Shown here piece by piece: positions 23,846 through 35,919 of a stretch of 64,000 bases of DNA. Below the pieces are notes generated by a model. The model saw only the letters and a list, made by a program, of their open reading frames with translations. It did not search any database and was not told the DNA's origin. The position numbers and the translations under genes are program-made. Origin of the DNA: Calycina herbarum (taxonomy: Eukaryota; Ascomycota; Leotiomycetes; Helotiales; Pezizellaceae); the NCBI GenBank assembly GCA_001414485.1, contig LLEY01000025.1, positions 1 through 64,000 on the forward strand, in the 5' to 3' direction. Every line of letters begins with the position of its first letter. Within the stretch, counting starts at the first letter, position 1.

Positions 23846-25049
23846 GAAGGTGTATGTGAGGTAGCTAGATAGTGGGTCGGTAGCTTGGGGGCGTTCATGG
23901 AAGGCTTCATCTCGCATAAGCATCACACTCACACCACGAAAGAGGACTCCCTTCCAACAAAAACCGACAGAAGTAATTCTTAAAATAAAACAATTGATTC
24001 ATCAACTCCGTCGTATCTCTCCCTAAAATCTAATTAGTAAACAATTTGAAAAATCTATCGCTTTCGTGATACGAACGTGTTGACTCAGTCTTGAGAAATA
24101 TTTACACTCCTAGCTACCCTCAAGAACTCGCTCTAAACAGTCTCGTATCAATCATCCTCCCAGGGAGTTGAATCGACAACGAGTCGTGAGATACTAAAAT
24201 CAGCCACGCACACATTTGCAAAGCTGAGAGGAAGCCATTTTACCCGCTTGCTCGCGGTGGAAATAAAAAGCGACAATAAATGTTGTTCAAACATATTATG
24301 TAAATTGATTGTTCTAAACACCCAGGTTAATATTCGCAAATTGTTCCACGCGTGTAGGATAAGGTACTTGTGGAAAGTTAGGGTGACAAGGGCTACGAAC
24401 GATTGGGGGTTCCAAATCGAAGACCAAACACAAAGCATGCCATACTGAGATGATTTTAAGAGTAAATATAGCCCCCTCCCCTCATAACGAATAAGATAAG
24501 CAACTCCTCATTTCCTACATACGACTTCCATATAATATACACAAAAACACTAAAATCTATATAATAAGCGAGTGACCTTCATCTCCGAGCCATCTCCGAG
24601 ATAAAAAAGCAAACGGAAAACACCCCTCGTCCCGATCAACTCCGCCAAATAATGAAACAAGACGGAAGAGAAGCAATCTCCCCGTGAAAGTAATGAACGT
24701 ATGAGCCATCATGATGGCTGGCTCAGTGAAGGCCGTAAGTATACAAACATACCCTTGGGTAATGTTGTTGTCGAGGATGAAATGATTATTCCTCTTGTGC
24801 TGCTTGGTGATGAAGTGATTGTGGTGAGCAAGCAGCATAGCGAGGTCCCGCTATACAGTGTTCAAGTGGCTCTTGCGACGTTCGTCGCTGGTGTATCCCG
24901 CCGTGGAGAATAACCCAACATCTATCCGTGTGTGACGCGTAGTCGTAATTTCATAAAAAGCGACCGTCAAGATCTGTCCCAGCAGACTCCTCTCTTGCCA
25001 TCATAAGAGATCCACAAACATTAAGACATATATCCACTCACGCGCACTT
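23846..25049. other. Intergenic region between two convergent genes
   Basis: About 1.2 kb between the ends of the F-box-like gene (plus) and the transporter gene (minus). It is AT-leaning with no frame over 100 codons and no recognisable motif. It presumably holds both 3' untranslated regions. Confidence 0.5.
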
Positions 25050-27331
25050 TCAAACCTCTTCCCTTCTCCGTCCCCACACCTCCCTCACACCTCTAGTAGA
25101 AATAGGTAAAGAAGGTAACTTAACCCTTCTTACACTCTCAACCAACAAATCACTACTAGCCAAGAAATCCGGAACCTTCACAAGTCTCTGGCGCGGCCAC
25201 GTACTATTCCTCTTCGCCTTCCAAGGACGTCCCAAAAACCATTGCGTGATCAAAATAGGACAAAGACTCAACATAACCATGGACATAATAAGGAAGGTGA
25301 TCCCAGCACCAATATGATTGATAGCAGGCTGTGTAGTACCAACAGCCAAAGCTCCAACCAGGAAGCGTACCATATTAACAGCCGGGGTCACAGAAATATT
25401 CCCCTTGAAGAAATCCGCAACCAGAACACCATTTAGGAGAAGCATGGCCGTTGCGGAGCCAGCGATGAGGAATTGGAGGGTAAGTGGTACGGCGATATAT
25501 CGAGAGGTAAGATTGAATGAGAATCCGTAACCACTGGTTGAGCCGATAAAAATCAATGTTATCCACCAGAAATTTCGAAGTCGAGCTCGCTCGATAGGGA
25601 AGTCTGGGAGTGATTTATAGTCGAGAGGAGTTTCCTTTTCGAGACGATGCATATCCCGATAATGCTGTTCCGTAACTCGGAAGTCATAGTCCATAAGGTA
25701 CCCGATGCTGAAGAAAGAAATTACTGAGCCGGCACCAGCCGGGAGGAAAATAAGACCCAAACCTATATATCCGAAATCATAATGGGCATGGAACATTGTA
25801 GTCGTGGTCGCAATAACTGCCGTGCATATGGCGAAGGCAACGGCACCAACGAACGAGGATATTATGACGTCTTTCTGTTTCAAACAGTAAAGAGGCTCAA
25901 CGAAGGATTTCGCGGAGAGGAATGTAAGAGAAATGCTGAAACTGTTGTTATCTGGCTCGCGTACTGTATCCTTGGATCTTTTTACCACGTGTATCAAGGG
26001 TTGTTGGACTCGACTTAGACGGATGGAACCATCTCCGGCAATGCTTCGAAGGGTCTCTGGGAGGGCTAAGACAACGAGGAGTAAGGCTGAAAGTCCAAAT
26101 GCGCCGAGGAAGTAGAATATTGAGCGAAAGCCCATGTAGGAAGTTAGAATTCCGCCGATGGTAGGAGATATGAAGGTAAACATTAAAGCTAGTTTTGTTA
26201 GAATGGTAAAGTTGAAAGAGAAGAGAGAAACTTACTGCCACCGAAAATACCGATGAACTTGCTTCGTTCTTTCGAGGCTGATATATCACCAATTACTGAG
26301 GCACCTGCGGTTTGTTAGCAAGCCCCGACTCTAAATGAATTACTTGACCTACAGATGGCTGTCAAAGCTGCTGTCCCAAATGCCTGTACACCACGAAGAA
26401 CTGTTAAGACCGTGAAACTTCTCGAAAGTATCAAGCCAACGGTTGATGCTAGAAACACAAGAAGTGCCGTAATAAATACTGGTCTCCGACCAATAGTGCT
26501 GCATATCGGCATCCACAAGAAGGGCGCGATAGCTTGAATAATCATATATAAAGTAACTGTAAGTAGGACTAATGCTGTGCTAACGTCGTATTCCTAAGAA
26601 TGTATCAGCATGGAGAAATCTCTTGGTAATAAGCTACTTACCTTTGCGATTGCTGTGATTGCTGGAAAGTACATGCTCGAGGAAAGAGGCGATAGAATAC
26701 CCACAAAGGATACCAAGATAACCAATTGCCTCTTTTTCGAATGATCAAAGACATGGTATGGAGGCTGAGGAAGTCTTTTGTCGACGCAAGGTTCCTGCTT
26801 TTCTGCAAAAGCTACTGGTGCTTCTGTCGGTGATTCTGGAAACCATTTTTCGAAGTGATCTAATGGTGATGGTGGAGCTGGAAATATCCCCAGAATTGGT
26901 GGACTTCTTAGGTCGTGGCTCATTTCTGATGGTCTGGTAGGTATATCTATGATTTTTTCTGACGATATAACTCCAACCGATTCCGGCTGTCCATCATTCG
27001 ATGGCTGTCCAGACACGGGTCTGTCGTTGAAGGGACTTGGGGTATTTTCTCTCAACGTTGATGGAGAAAACACAGACCTGGACTGGGATCTCGGCTGGGT
27101 GGCATATCTTGGTGAAGCTTCTGGTACAATTAATAGCTCCCCGACATGAACTGAAATCCTTTGGCCGTTAGACATTCTCGAAGGGCTCCTGGATGTATTG
27201 TTCGAGTTCCAGCTCTTGACACGAGTCCGTCGATGTGCATTTGATTGGGAATCAGGTTTCGATATCTTGGAAATCAGAGACTCGGCGGGGCTTCGACTTC
27301 TTGAGCGCCTTGCTCTGTCGGTTGCACTCAT
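25050..27331 (-). CDS. MFS multidrug transporter (DHA1-type drug:H+ antiporter)
   Basis: Four exons on the minus strand: 27331-26642, 26593-26353, 26304-26236, 26188-25050; 712 aa. Introns start GTAAGT/GTAGGT/GTAAGT. A long Ser/Pro/Arg-rich cytosolic N-terminus (about 200 aa, low complexity, probably phosphorylated) precedes twelve predicted membrane segments. Segment 1 begins LVILVSFVGILSPLSSSMYFPA, the DHA1 signature region; PICSTIGRRPVFI is the loop 2-3 motif (GRRP); VLRGVQAFG lies in segment 4; and GDISASERSKFIGIFGG leads into ISPTIGGILTSYMGFRSIFYF, the antiporter motif C region. A large loop with a charged linker separates the two halves. It likely exports drugs or small metabolites at the plasma membrane using the proton gradient; the substrate is unknown. 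No toxin or metabolite backbone gene is nearby. Confidence 0.9.
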
Positions 27332-30300
27332 GCTGACGAGGCTGTTGAGGATTCTTTCAATAAGGGAAGTGAGACATGGAGGTCAACTCTTCACACAGTG
27401 ACACACGCGAGAATGAGTGACGGCTTGCTGATTTTCGAGGTTCTCGACAAAAGTAGCCACACCACGGGTGGCATCCTTACAAAAAAAAGAGTGACTTGCT
27501 CTTTATCATACTTCTCACTCACACGCCGTAACCTTGCGTGGATCACCTGGTGTGCATGATCCTCCAAGATAATGATCCTACAACATGGAAGTATGGATGT
27601 ACCTCGGGTTGAAGCCGTTTTTTCTCCACCGCTGCCTTCCTTTCGCGGGTATTAGGTTCATGAACGAGAGTTTTACTACCTCCTCAGGATAGCCAGGTAT
27701 TCAACAGATACAATGTAATATAGCGCAAACACAGAAACCAACAAAAGAAACCAATGAGACCGCTTAATCTCGGGAAGAGATCCACGTCAATAAGGCTGAG
27801 CTCTAGGTAGGCACAGATGAAAAATACGTGAGTACCTAGCAACTTGTGATGAAAACTAGGTCACTTTGACTTCCAGCACGACATATCCGAAGAATTCCCC
27901 TGGTCCCTGAGACACGATGAAGGAGGGGCGATCCGCGGGGGAGGTGGCACAGCTCTTTATTCACACGTGGGTTCTACCGCAAGGAGTTATTTCGAATGGT
28001 GTCCGTAAGCGGCAGGTAAGCAAGGGGATAGAGGATTACATGAACTATTTTCTTCTGTCATTCGGAAAATCTCCATGGCTGGCTAGAATTGCTGAGATTG
28101 CTCTATTAAGCGGGCTGTCGACTCGGCATTCCTGTATTGCATTAAGGTAACGAGGTTTGAGAAGTTGAATTCTGGAAAGGCTAACGGCGCCGATACCGCA
28201 AATAGTTTTGCGCTACGCAACTGCACCTCGCATGTTGGTATCGTATACTCTGTAGCTGGCGGATTTTGTGATTCCATATTTTTGAAACTGCTAGACGTTA
28301 CGACCAGAGAAAGGCGATAGTGTAGGTAGCGATATCCAAGTAGGACTTCGTTTCGATTCATGAACTGAGTGGTACAGATCCGTTTCCTATCCCGTGATGA
28401 AGATGCCTCGTTGGCTGAAGACAATTCCGACACACGAAGATGACTGATGAAAATGTCTGGAGGTGGCTCAGTCTGTGAATGGCGATATGATTGGCGATTC
28501 TATTGCCGCTGAGGTGATGAAACCAGGGGCGCGAGGAAGGTTTGCTGAAGATTGTTGGCCGGCGTGGTCGCGATGCAGCTGAAGGTTGCAACCCTGTGCG
28601 AGTTTGGTGTTGCAGATGTTTCTTTCAGTGAGGATCAGGGGTTAGACCTCAAAGTTCGGATGACAGCCTGTCAGGCCCACTCCAGATGCAACCTCATCCA
28701 CCTTCAAGCCACTATCACCTCCTCTTTCACCTCTTTCTCTGTCAACAACTCAGGTTGGTGTGAAAGAGAGCCATGAGACTTACTAAGTCGATTCCTCATC
28801 ATCTTTGTGCTCTCATACCAGCATTTCATGAGCCGTGCTGACGGGGTAGCCAATGGTTTTCTGCAAACCCATTATGAAGCAGGCTCGGTCAAGAGATATG
28901 CATTATTCACAATGCAAGCTCACGTTTCCTCGCACCTAGAAATCCCGTTCAGCAAATCTTTCCCGCCTTGATAACTCCACTCAAGCATTTAGCATGCTAA
29001 ACTTCTGTTCGTACATATGTACTACACATACCATGTTATCAATGTCTCGATGCGCCTGCGATGTTAACCCCGACTCCAAGTCGTTCAAGATCAGCATTGA
29101 ACATCACTCCTTTCCAATCTTGTTCCACAACAACTTTGCTAATTATAAAATACCAAGAGACTTCACCATCTGGCAAGCAGGTGGCAAGCAGGTGGCAACC
29201 ATGTATCAGAGGTATTTTTCCCCGCTACAGACTCATGGACTGGATGTTGTCCGATCTCCACAGGGGAAACTGGGTTGCCCTCGTGGCCTCCCGCTCATGG
29301 CGCAATCTCTCAGTGGGTCTGATCCTGCGACGCGGCAACGTGGGAAAAAAACTCCCCTCCTTCCAAATACCCTCTAGCTTACTAGAGATAAAAGTTTGTT
29401 TCCCTAAATTGACTTTTAACGGAGAAATAAAAACTAGCTTTCCGGTGACCAGCTCAAACCTGTTAATCCTCGGGGCACTCCGTGGTCCAGAACTGTTGTC
29501 TTGGCCTGCCTCGAAATCCCTTCTTCTGCAGGCTTTGTAAGGAAATACTCGCCACATGGTGAGAAGATACGAGAACGTGGTTGCTATCTTCATTTTCAAG
29601 GTCCAGCCTGTTTATCATTACGTCAATGATGGTCAGTTCATTGTCTTCCACGTGGGATGGTCGTTTGGAGCGGGCTTTTGAGCTTACTCCCACGTTTGAT
29701 ATCCTTGACCATTTCCTACTTCTAGTCGTTCTGTATCTGTTCAAGAGCATCTTCATGGGACAATTGCGGAGCCAAATGTATCCCTTGTTTACTTCCTTGT
29801 CTATTTGATGCATCTCAACTTAATTGAATGGGAGCTTGTTCCTTGACACTTAATAATAACCTTTGAATTGGGATACAGGTGCCAACAACACTAATTTAAA
29901 CTGGTAGATTGAGGAGGATAAAATGGTGCTAGATGCTTCGAATGCGCAAACATTAGATAGAAGACTTGGACGAAGAAAAACCAAAACCACCTAGTGAGCA
30001 CTAGAGTACCATATCACTTACGATGGCCTCATGGCGGAAATTCGCTGATATTCTCGGGAAATTTGACTGCTTTTGGTTGTAGGTGAACCAACGATCGGCA
30101 CACCACAAGCCTGTATCAAGAACATGGGGTGAACTCTCTTGTTGATCATGCCGGTCTTCCCGTTCGTGAGATGAAAGAGGGAACCCCATCTATACTGTTG
30201 AGATATCTGGTGACAATTAACAAGACGGAAGAGAACTGTACATTAAACAGCAGCAAGCTTGAAATTGAACATCCACAACTTGTGCAAAGAAACGAGAAAA

Positions 30301-31494
30301 AAGGCGGAAGATCAAATAATGCCAATGACTTCATAAGACTAGTTGCTAGGAGGCACCATAATAATATGGACGAGGTCCACGGGCAGTCAAAAAATACTTA
30401 GAACCAAACATCACTTGATTTTCAATCCTTCAGAACTCTTCAAGTAAAGATAGCTTTAAACTTTGCATGCCCGTCCATAAAGTTGGTGTGAAGAACCATG
30501 AGGGTGATTGTTCCAATGTATTCGTCCTCTCGCGCCTCGCGCGTTGAACAATTCCTAGCTTGCCTTCTGCGATTGGTGTCTCCTGCCAGTATTTCCGTAT
30601 GATACCTACGGAGAGGGGTAGCGTCTCAGTGTTTCCTCAAGGAGTTCATCGATGGAAAACTGCCGCCGATCCCCTCCTCGCGCTTTATGGACTCTTGAAG
30701 AACCTCGTGCGGCCCAAATCCTACATGAAATCGATCGTCCACTTGAACAACCGGGCGCGGAAATATATCTCGGAGTTTCAATGCCACCAACGCGCGCGCT
30801 AGTTTCCAAACAAAGTATTGGTTTTCGACATGTAGCTGGGGTTTCAAGAATATCGTTTGGATCGTCATAGTAGGGCTTCGAGCGTGTATTCGAGGATCGC
30901 AATCGCAAATAGGTCATCGCGTTGGTTTGCTTCCTTTCAGGCCGTGAATCGGGACTTCGAACAAGCTGCTGAGAAATATCAGTAAGTGCAACAGTAAATA
31001 TTTAACCATAAGAGCCTAGAGACTGGAGCGGTGTACGTACATCGGTCTTCAAAGGTTTGTTGGTTGGTGTTGATAGAAGGGCGTTGGGTCGCCAAAAAAG
31101 AAATAGGCCGTGCAGGTTTAGGGGCTTTCTACTTGTACCTTCAGCAACCACAACACCACTAAGAGACAGACTTCAATGCTCTAAAGTTCATATGTACTTC
31201 AAAACAATGCAGAGATATCCTCTCAATGTCTCACAAAAAGATCAAAAAGATATCGAGATCTGGACAAATTATAGTCTCGTTTGTGCTGAGGTGAGATTGG
31301 CTTTTTGGAAATGCGCTGATACGCTGAAAGACTACGCCACATGACATTTAAAATTGGCCGAAACGGTACGAATCGTTTAGTTTTGGTTTTTACGTCAACA
31401 TGCAGAATGTTGGTACACAGCTTAAGATAATATACATAACATATGAGAAGAACTTCATTCATTCCATTCTACTAACTAACCAGAGCCCATTGCT
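27332..31494. other. 4.2 kb without a convincing gene
   Basis: Normal-composition DNA between the transporter start (minus) and the P450 start (plus), so it should contain both promoters. Frames of 100-159 codons occur (for example 29061-29540 plus and 30606-30917 minus), but they overlap one another in several frames and lack recognisable domains. An 11-base direct repeat (GGCAAGCAGGT) is at about 29172-29193. A decayed gene cannot be excluded. Confidence 0.45.
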
Positions 31495-33246
31495 ATGTTG
31501 TTCACAAGCCTTGGTAGCGGAAGCCTAGCTGTCGATGTTGCTATCTATACCATTGCGGGGATTGGCACTGTTCTTCTCGCAACTCGAATCTTCACAGAAG
31601 CTCGCTTCTGGCTGAAATCTAGGGGGGCAGCTGGCCGTTTTCAAGGGCAAGAGCCATTGACATTGCCATACACGATACCATGGCTGGCCGGAGCTACACG
31701 AATGATCGATGGCCATTCAATGTACAGATATGCAGAGTAAGCCCCCTATCACCTCCATATTACCCCGCCTAACCATTTCAGATCAATGTCTCCCCATGGA
31801 AGACCAGTCAAGTTGCGACTCGGTCCTCTAAACATATACATCATCTTTGGCTCCAAAAACCTGAAGACGATTTTCAAAAATTCCAAGTCCTTGAGCAAAG
31901 ATGCATCCACCTTGATGATATTCAGAAATTCCTCCATGTCAGAGAAGGATTTAGCGATTTTTCGAGATGATCAATCGGGATATGGAACACAATCTTTGAC
32001 CAATGGACCGAATGAAACGAGGGTATGGAAACGAACACATGATCTAGGTGCTACGGCTCTCTCCAACGGACCCTCTGTCAATATATTGACGTCTCGCTTC
32101 ATTGACGAGTTTGTTACACAGCTCGACTTGGAACCACTGAATGAGACGATCACCACACCCCTTTACGACTTTCTCAAGAAGAAAATGTTCGTTGCTTCAA
32201 CCATTTCTCTCGTTGGAACGGAGATATTTAGATTAAACCCAGGTTTTGTGAAAACATACTGGGATTTCGACGACGCTTTCCTCACGATCGCTCTTGGATT
32301 ACCAAAATTCCTCGCTTCAACACAAAATGCAGCACTGAATCGTATGCTGAAAGCTTGCACCGAATGGATCAACTCGGCATACGGTAATCTTGACCCAGAC
32401 GATGAAGATTCGGATTGGGAGAAGAATTTCGGATCCAAGTTCATGCGTAAAACGGCTCAAGAACTAGAGATCGCTGGTATGACACGCGAAGGACAAGCAG
32501 TAGGATTGTTGCCAGTCATCTGGGCGTAAGTATCTCCCATTCACAATTAATAATCACGACTGACGAGTTCCAGTATAAACTCCAACGCAATCCCCTGCGC
32601 AGGCTGGATTCTCTTCGAAGCCCTCAAACATCCAGGCCTCCTCCAGCGTCTCCGCGACGAAATAACACCCTCCATTCGCACCACCGATTCCGGCAGAATA
32701 ACAATGGATATTCCCTCCCTCCTCGCCAACTCTCTATTACTAACCTCCATGTACCTCGAAACAATCCGCACGCGCACCTCCTCAACGGTAACCCGTCGTC
32801 TAACCCAAGACCTAGAAATCGACGGCTACCTCCTAAAGAAGAACAATCACTTCATGGCATCCTCCTGGATCCCCGCTCACGCCTCCATCTGGGACGTTCC
32901 TGGTCACCCTGCCTCCTCATTTTGGCCAGAACGCTTCATCGAAATGCCTAAAATGAAATCATCGAACCCAGAAGAGAAATCCGCATATGAAATCGCCATG
33001 CGACCGGAGAATTTCTTCCCGTATGGTGGTGGGAATGTGATGTGTAGCGGGAGATTCTTTGCCAAACAGGAGATTATGGCGGCGGTTGCTTTGATGGTTG
33101 TGAAGTTTGATTTTGAATTTAAGGGATGGGTTACGAAGGAGGGGAAGGGGTCGAAGAGGGGGGCGGGGTGTGATGAGAGTTTGGCGGGGAGTGGGGTTCT
33201 TACTCCGGATAGGGATATGGTTGTTATGGTGAATAGGGCGGGCTGA
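31495..33246 (+). CDS. Cytochrome P450 (CYP7/CYP8-like fungal type)
   Basis: Three exons, 31495-31736, 31782-32525, 32574-33246; 552 aa. The introns are 45 and 48 bp. An N-terminal membrane anchor (VAIYTIAGIGTVLLATRIF) precedes a normal-length P450. The I-helix reads VIWAINSNAIPCAGWIL, lacking the usual AGxxT but resembling the W-A-x-x-x-N-x-x-P pattern of CYP7/CYP8-type enzymes. The K-helix ExxR is ETIR (in MYLETIRTRTSS). The haem loop is FFPYGGGNVMCSGRFFAKQE, with the Cys that ligates iron. The proline normally after that Cys is Ser, as in several CYP7/8-like proteins. It should be an ER-bound monooxygenase, perhaps on sterol or lipid-like substrates; the substrate cannot be told. No reductase or other pathway gene is adjacent. 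Confidence 0.9.
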
Positions 33247-33586
33247 TTACAAGTTTGCAAGTCATATTTTCTGGTTGTTTGGAAGGAATGTAGTTTTGTA
33301 AGGGGTGCGCTCTATGTACAACCGACGCCAGGTTCCGGCCATAGCGCAATCGTCAATGGATTCCACTGTACTTGCCGGGTTACCAACATAGTTGTCACCC
33401 AACGTAGCTTTCTCAGGGTGCTCCTTTAGTTCCAACATCTCACCATACCACTTCTTTTTCGTGGCCTTGCACTTCTCTTCTGGCCCCTTACAACAACAGC
33501 AATATCGCGTGGGAATGCTCGGCAGCTATTCAATTTCCACATGGAATTCCTGTAACTTGAGTTTGACAAAAGGTCGTGTAAGGGAT

Positions 33587-34961
33587 TCAAAAATTCCAAA
33601 AATCATCGTGGAGAATGTCCCAGTCGCGGTGAAACCAACCCAAGTGTAGTAAGTTCTTGAAAGCGACACAAATATCCAATTTGGGAACCGTAGAACTTTT
33701 CAAGGGTAATTCGGCTCCTTTCTCCCATGCATGAATTCGTTTGTTTTGGAGTTTGGTGTCCTTAAGGATATTGTCTGCAATTAATTTTATACTTTTGAGG
33801 GTTTCCAATGCCCGTTGATTGATATATGTCAAAAATAACTCTACCTCGCGTCCTTTGTATGGCACAAGAACAAATAAGTTCTAACAGTAGAATACCACTG
33901 CTACTTCGTCATTCATTTGGCGGGAGACAAGAAAAAGAGCTTGTGGGTTGATATAGCAGTGACAAGACGTGGAGGCAACTGTGTGGCTGCTGCTACAAAA
34001 ACACAAACATGTTAATCCATATCAAGTGCGACGGTTGCCGCACATCCGGTGCTCAGCCATAGGTGATTCACAGGACTGGTACTTGTGCCCTTCCCTGCCA
34101 TTTGCTCTGAAGAATTCATGTTTGTGGTGCCAGTATGTGGGTTGGGTTGAAACAAGCTCGGTGAAACTCAATATCTTCATTCGTAGTTCCGCCCGGGGGG
34201 GAGAAAATTGTAGCCATGAAATGTTGGGGAAGTCTCTTTACCGGTTATGCGTGATAGCGTTTCGTTGGCGAGGGCTTTGAGGGGTTTGTTTTGACCAAAG
34301 GCGAGTCGAATACCAAACGAACGCAGAGTTGGAAGCTTGTCGAGTGGGCGAATAACCTCGCGAGCGGTATCGAGATCTTCGGTGTCGAATATCAATTGTA
34401 GAGAGAAATCAGAAGATGAATTCTCAGCCAGACAATGTACTATAGCGTTCCATTCCGAGATGGCCTGTCTATCTTGCTCACGGGCATTGCTAAGTGGCGC
34501 CATCTCGTTGCACTCTTCCCACCTCTTGCATGTATGAACCCTCCAGCTCTCATGATCTTCATCGCCCCTTTCGAATCCCAAACCAAACAATATTGGTCGT
34601 CCTTTGCACAATGAAGTCGAATATTGAGCTTCGTCAAGGAAGCAAAAGCGCGGTCTGTTAGGCGAGCTAATATTTGGAGATTATCAGGACATCTAGTTTG
34701 GGCAGTGATTGTATTCTCACTAAACAAGAGATGCTCAACCTCCTTCGATAAAACTCTAGAGACTAGTAGCAATTTGAATGCAATGTCGTGGCCTTCGGAT
34801 TGTTGGTCGGCTGGGTCGTAAAACTTGGCGCGAAACTCGGCGTATTTCGCGATGATGTAAGTTTGGTACGGAATACCGGCCTCGATGTAAATGCATCGTC
34901 GGACCTTCTCTGGGAGATCGAGGAAGCTCTTTCCAGAACGAAGGGCAGCAGGCTGAGCCAT
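33587..34961 (-). pseudogene. Broken paralog of the F-box-like gene (copy 2)
   Basis: Minus strand, starting MAQPAALRSGKSFLDLP at 34961, colinear with the protein at 22253-23845. It has the first F-box-like motif, LLLVSRVLSKEVEHLLFSEN, the DTEDLDTAREVIRPLDKLPTL segment, TFHGYNFLP at the second motif, then HHKHEFFRANG, and SLFLVSRQMN-like sequence near 33930. It is broken by a frame change around 34570-34610, another near 34190 just after the second motif, a stop/frame change near 34040, and a TAG at about 33890 where copy 1 has Gln in VFYRQN. The C-terminal quarter after LDICVAF is lost. Both changes at the last site (Arg to Cys, Gln to stop) are C-to-T. Confidence 0.85.
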
Positions 34962-35919
34962 GGTGACAAAGAAGTTAATTCCAGAGTTGTTGTGGTGTTG
35001 GGTTGTGATGTTGAGAAGGTTTGTCTTGCGACTTTTGCACTATTTGAATACGTCAGGTTGTCTAAGCAGTGAATAACAAAGCATAATACTGCATCACCTT
35101 TCTCTCATACCTGGAAGGGGGTGAAAACTGCAGTGATCATCTCTCATTATTCTAACTCAATGGGATAATCTAAAGTATAAACCCACTGCCAATTGAATCC
35201 AGAGATCCAGGTCAATTCCAAGTTGTTTTGGAAGTTTGGTCTTAAATTGCCCTAGAGGCTTTTACAATTATCCTCAAATAGTATATTTCGGTTTATTTGC
35301 AATCAAAGCTTTGATGTTTTGCTATGAGGGCCCCTGATGTTCAAGTGACATAGCGGAGTTTGCCATGCCACAAGTGATCAAAGAAAAAGTATAAGTAAAA
35401 AGATATGCTCACAGAGAGCAACCTTCCAATAAATATGTTCTCTGATCATTCCAGAGTAGTTTCTTGAGCCACACTATGAGGCCAGAGCATCAAGACCTGT
35501 ATATTATTAATTTTATTATCTATTTCTTAAATCTTACAACCAAAGACTTCACTTACTCCTTGACACAAACTAAACCAGGGCAGTGCTATTCTAAGAAGCA
35601 TATAGTTTAGTGTGCGTAGAGCTACACTTCCTTTTCAAAATTCACCAACAAAATGCGAAAAGGCATTGAAGCATCTGACTCATCAAATGGCACCGTTTTC
35701 CAATTCACTTCACCAATGTGGTTACTGCAGTAACGCTAAGCCTGGCCATCTTTATTTCCTCCATAAAACCTGGACCCTCCCCCAAATTATGGTTCACAAC
35801 CAAATTCTTTTCAACATTCCTAAATATTTACGGGATATCTCATCATTTTCAGCACCTCATCATTCTCAACACATGTCATTATTCTCAACACATCTTCTCA
35901 TTCTTAACAATCAGACAAG
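34962..35919. other. Shared upstream region of two divergent pseudogenes
   Basis: 958 bases between the start codons of copies 2 and 3, which point away from each other. It would have held both promoters. No conserved motif is apparent by eye; open frames here are short shadows. Confidence 0.5.

Noticed and set aside
28994..29599. Frames of 124-159 codons on both strands as a gene
   Set aside because: Mutually overlapping in opposite strands, no domain, no intron pattern joining them.
31495..33246. P450 plus the MFS transporter (25050-27331) as a secondary metabolite cluster
   Set aside because: No polyketide synthase, NRPS, terpene or other backbone gene, and no pathway regulator is in the window; the two genes are over 4 kb apart.
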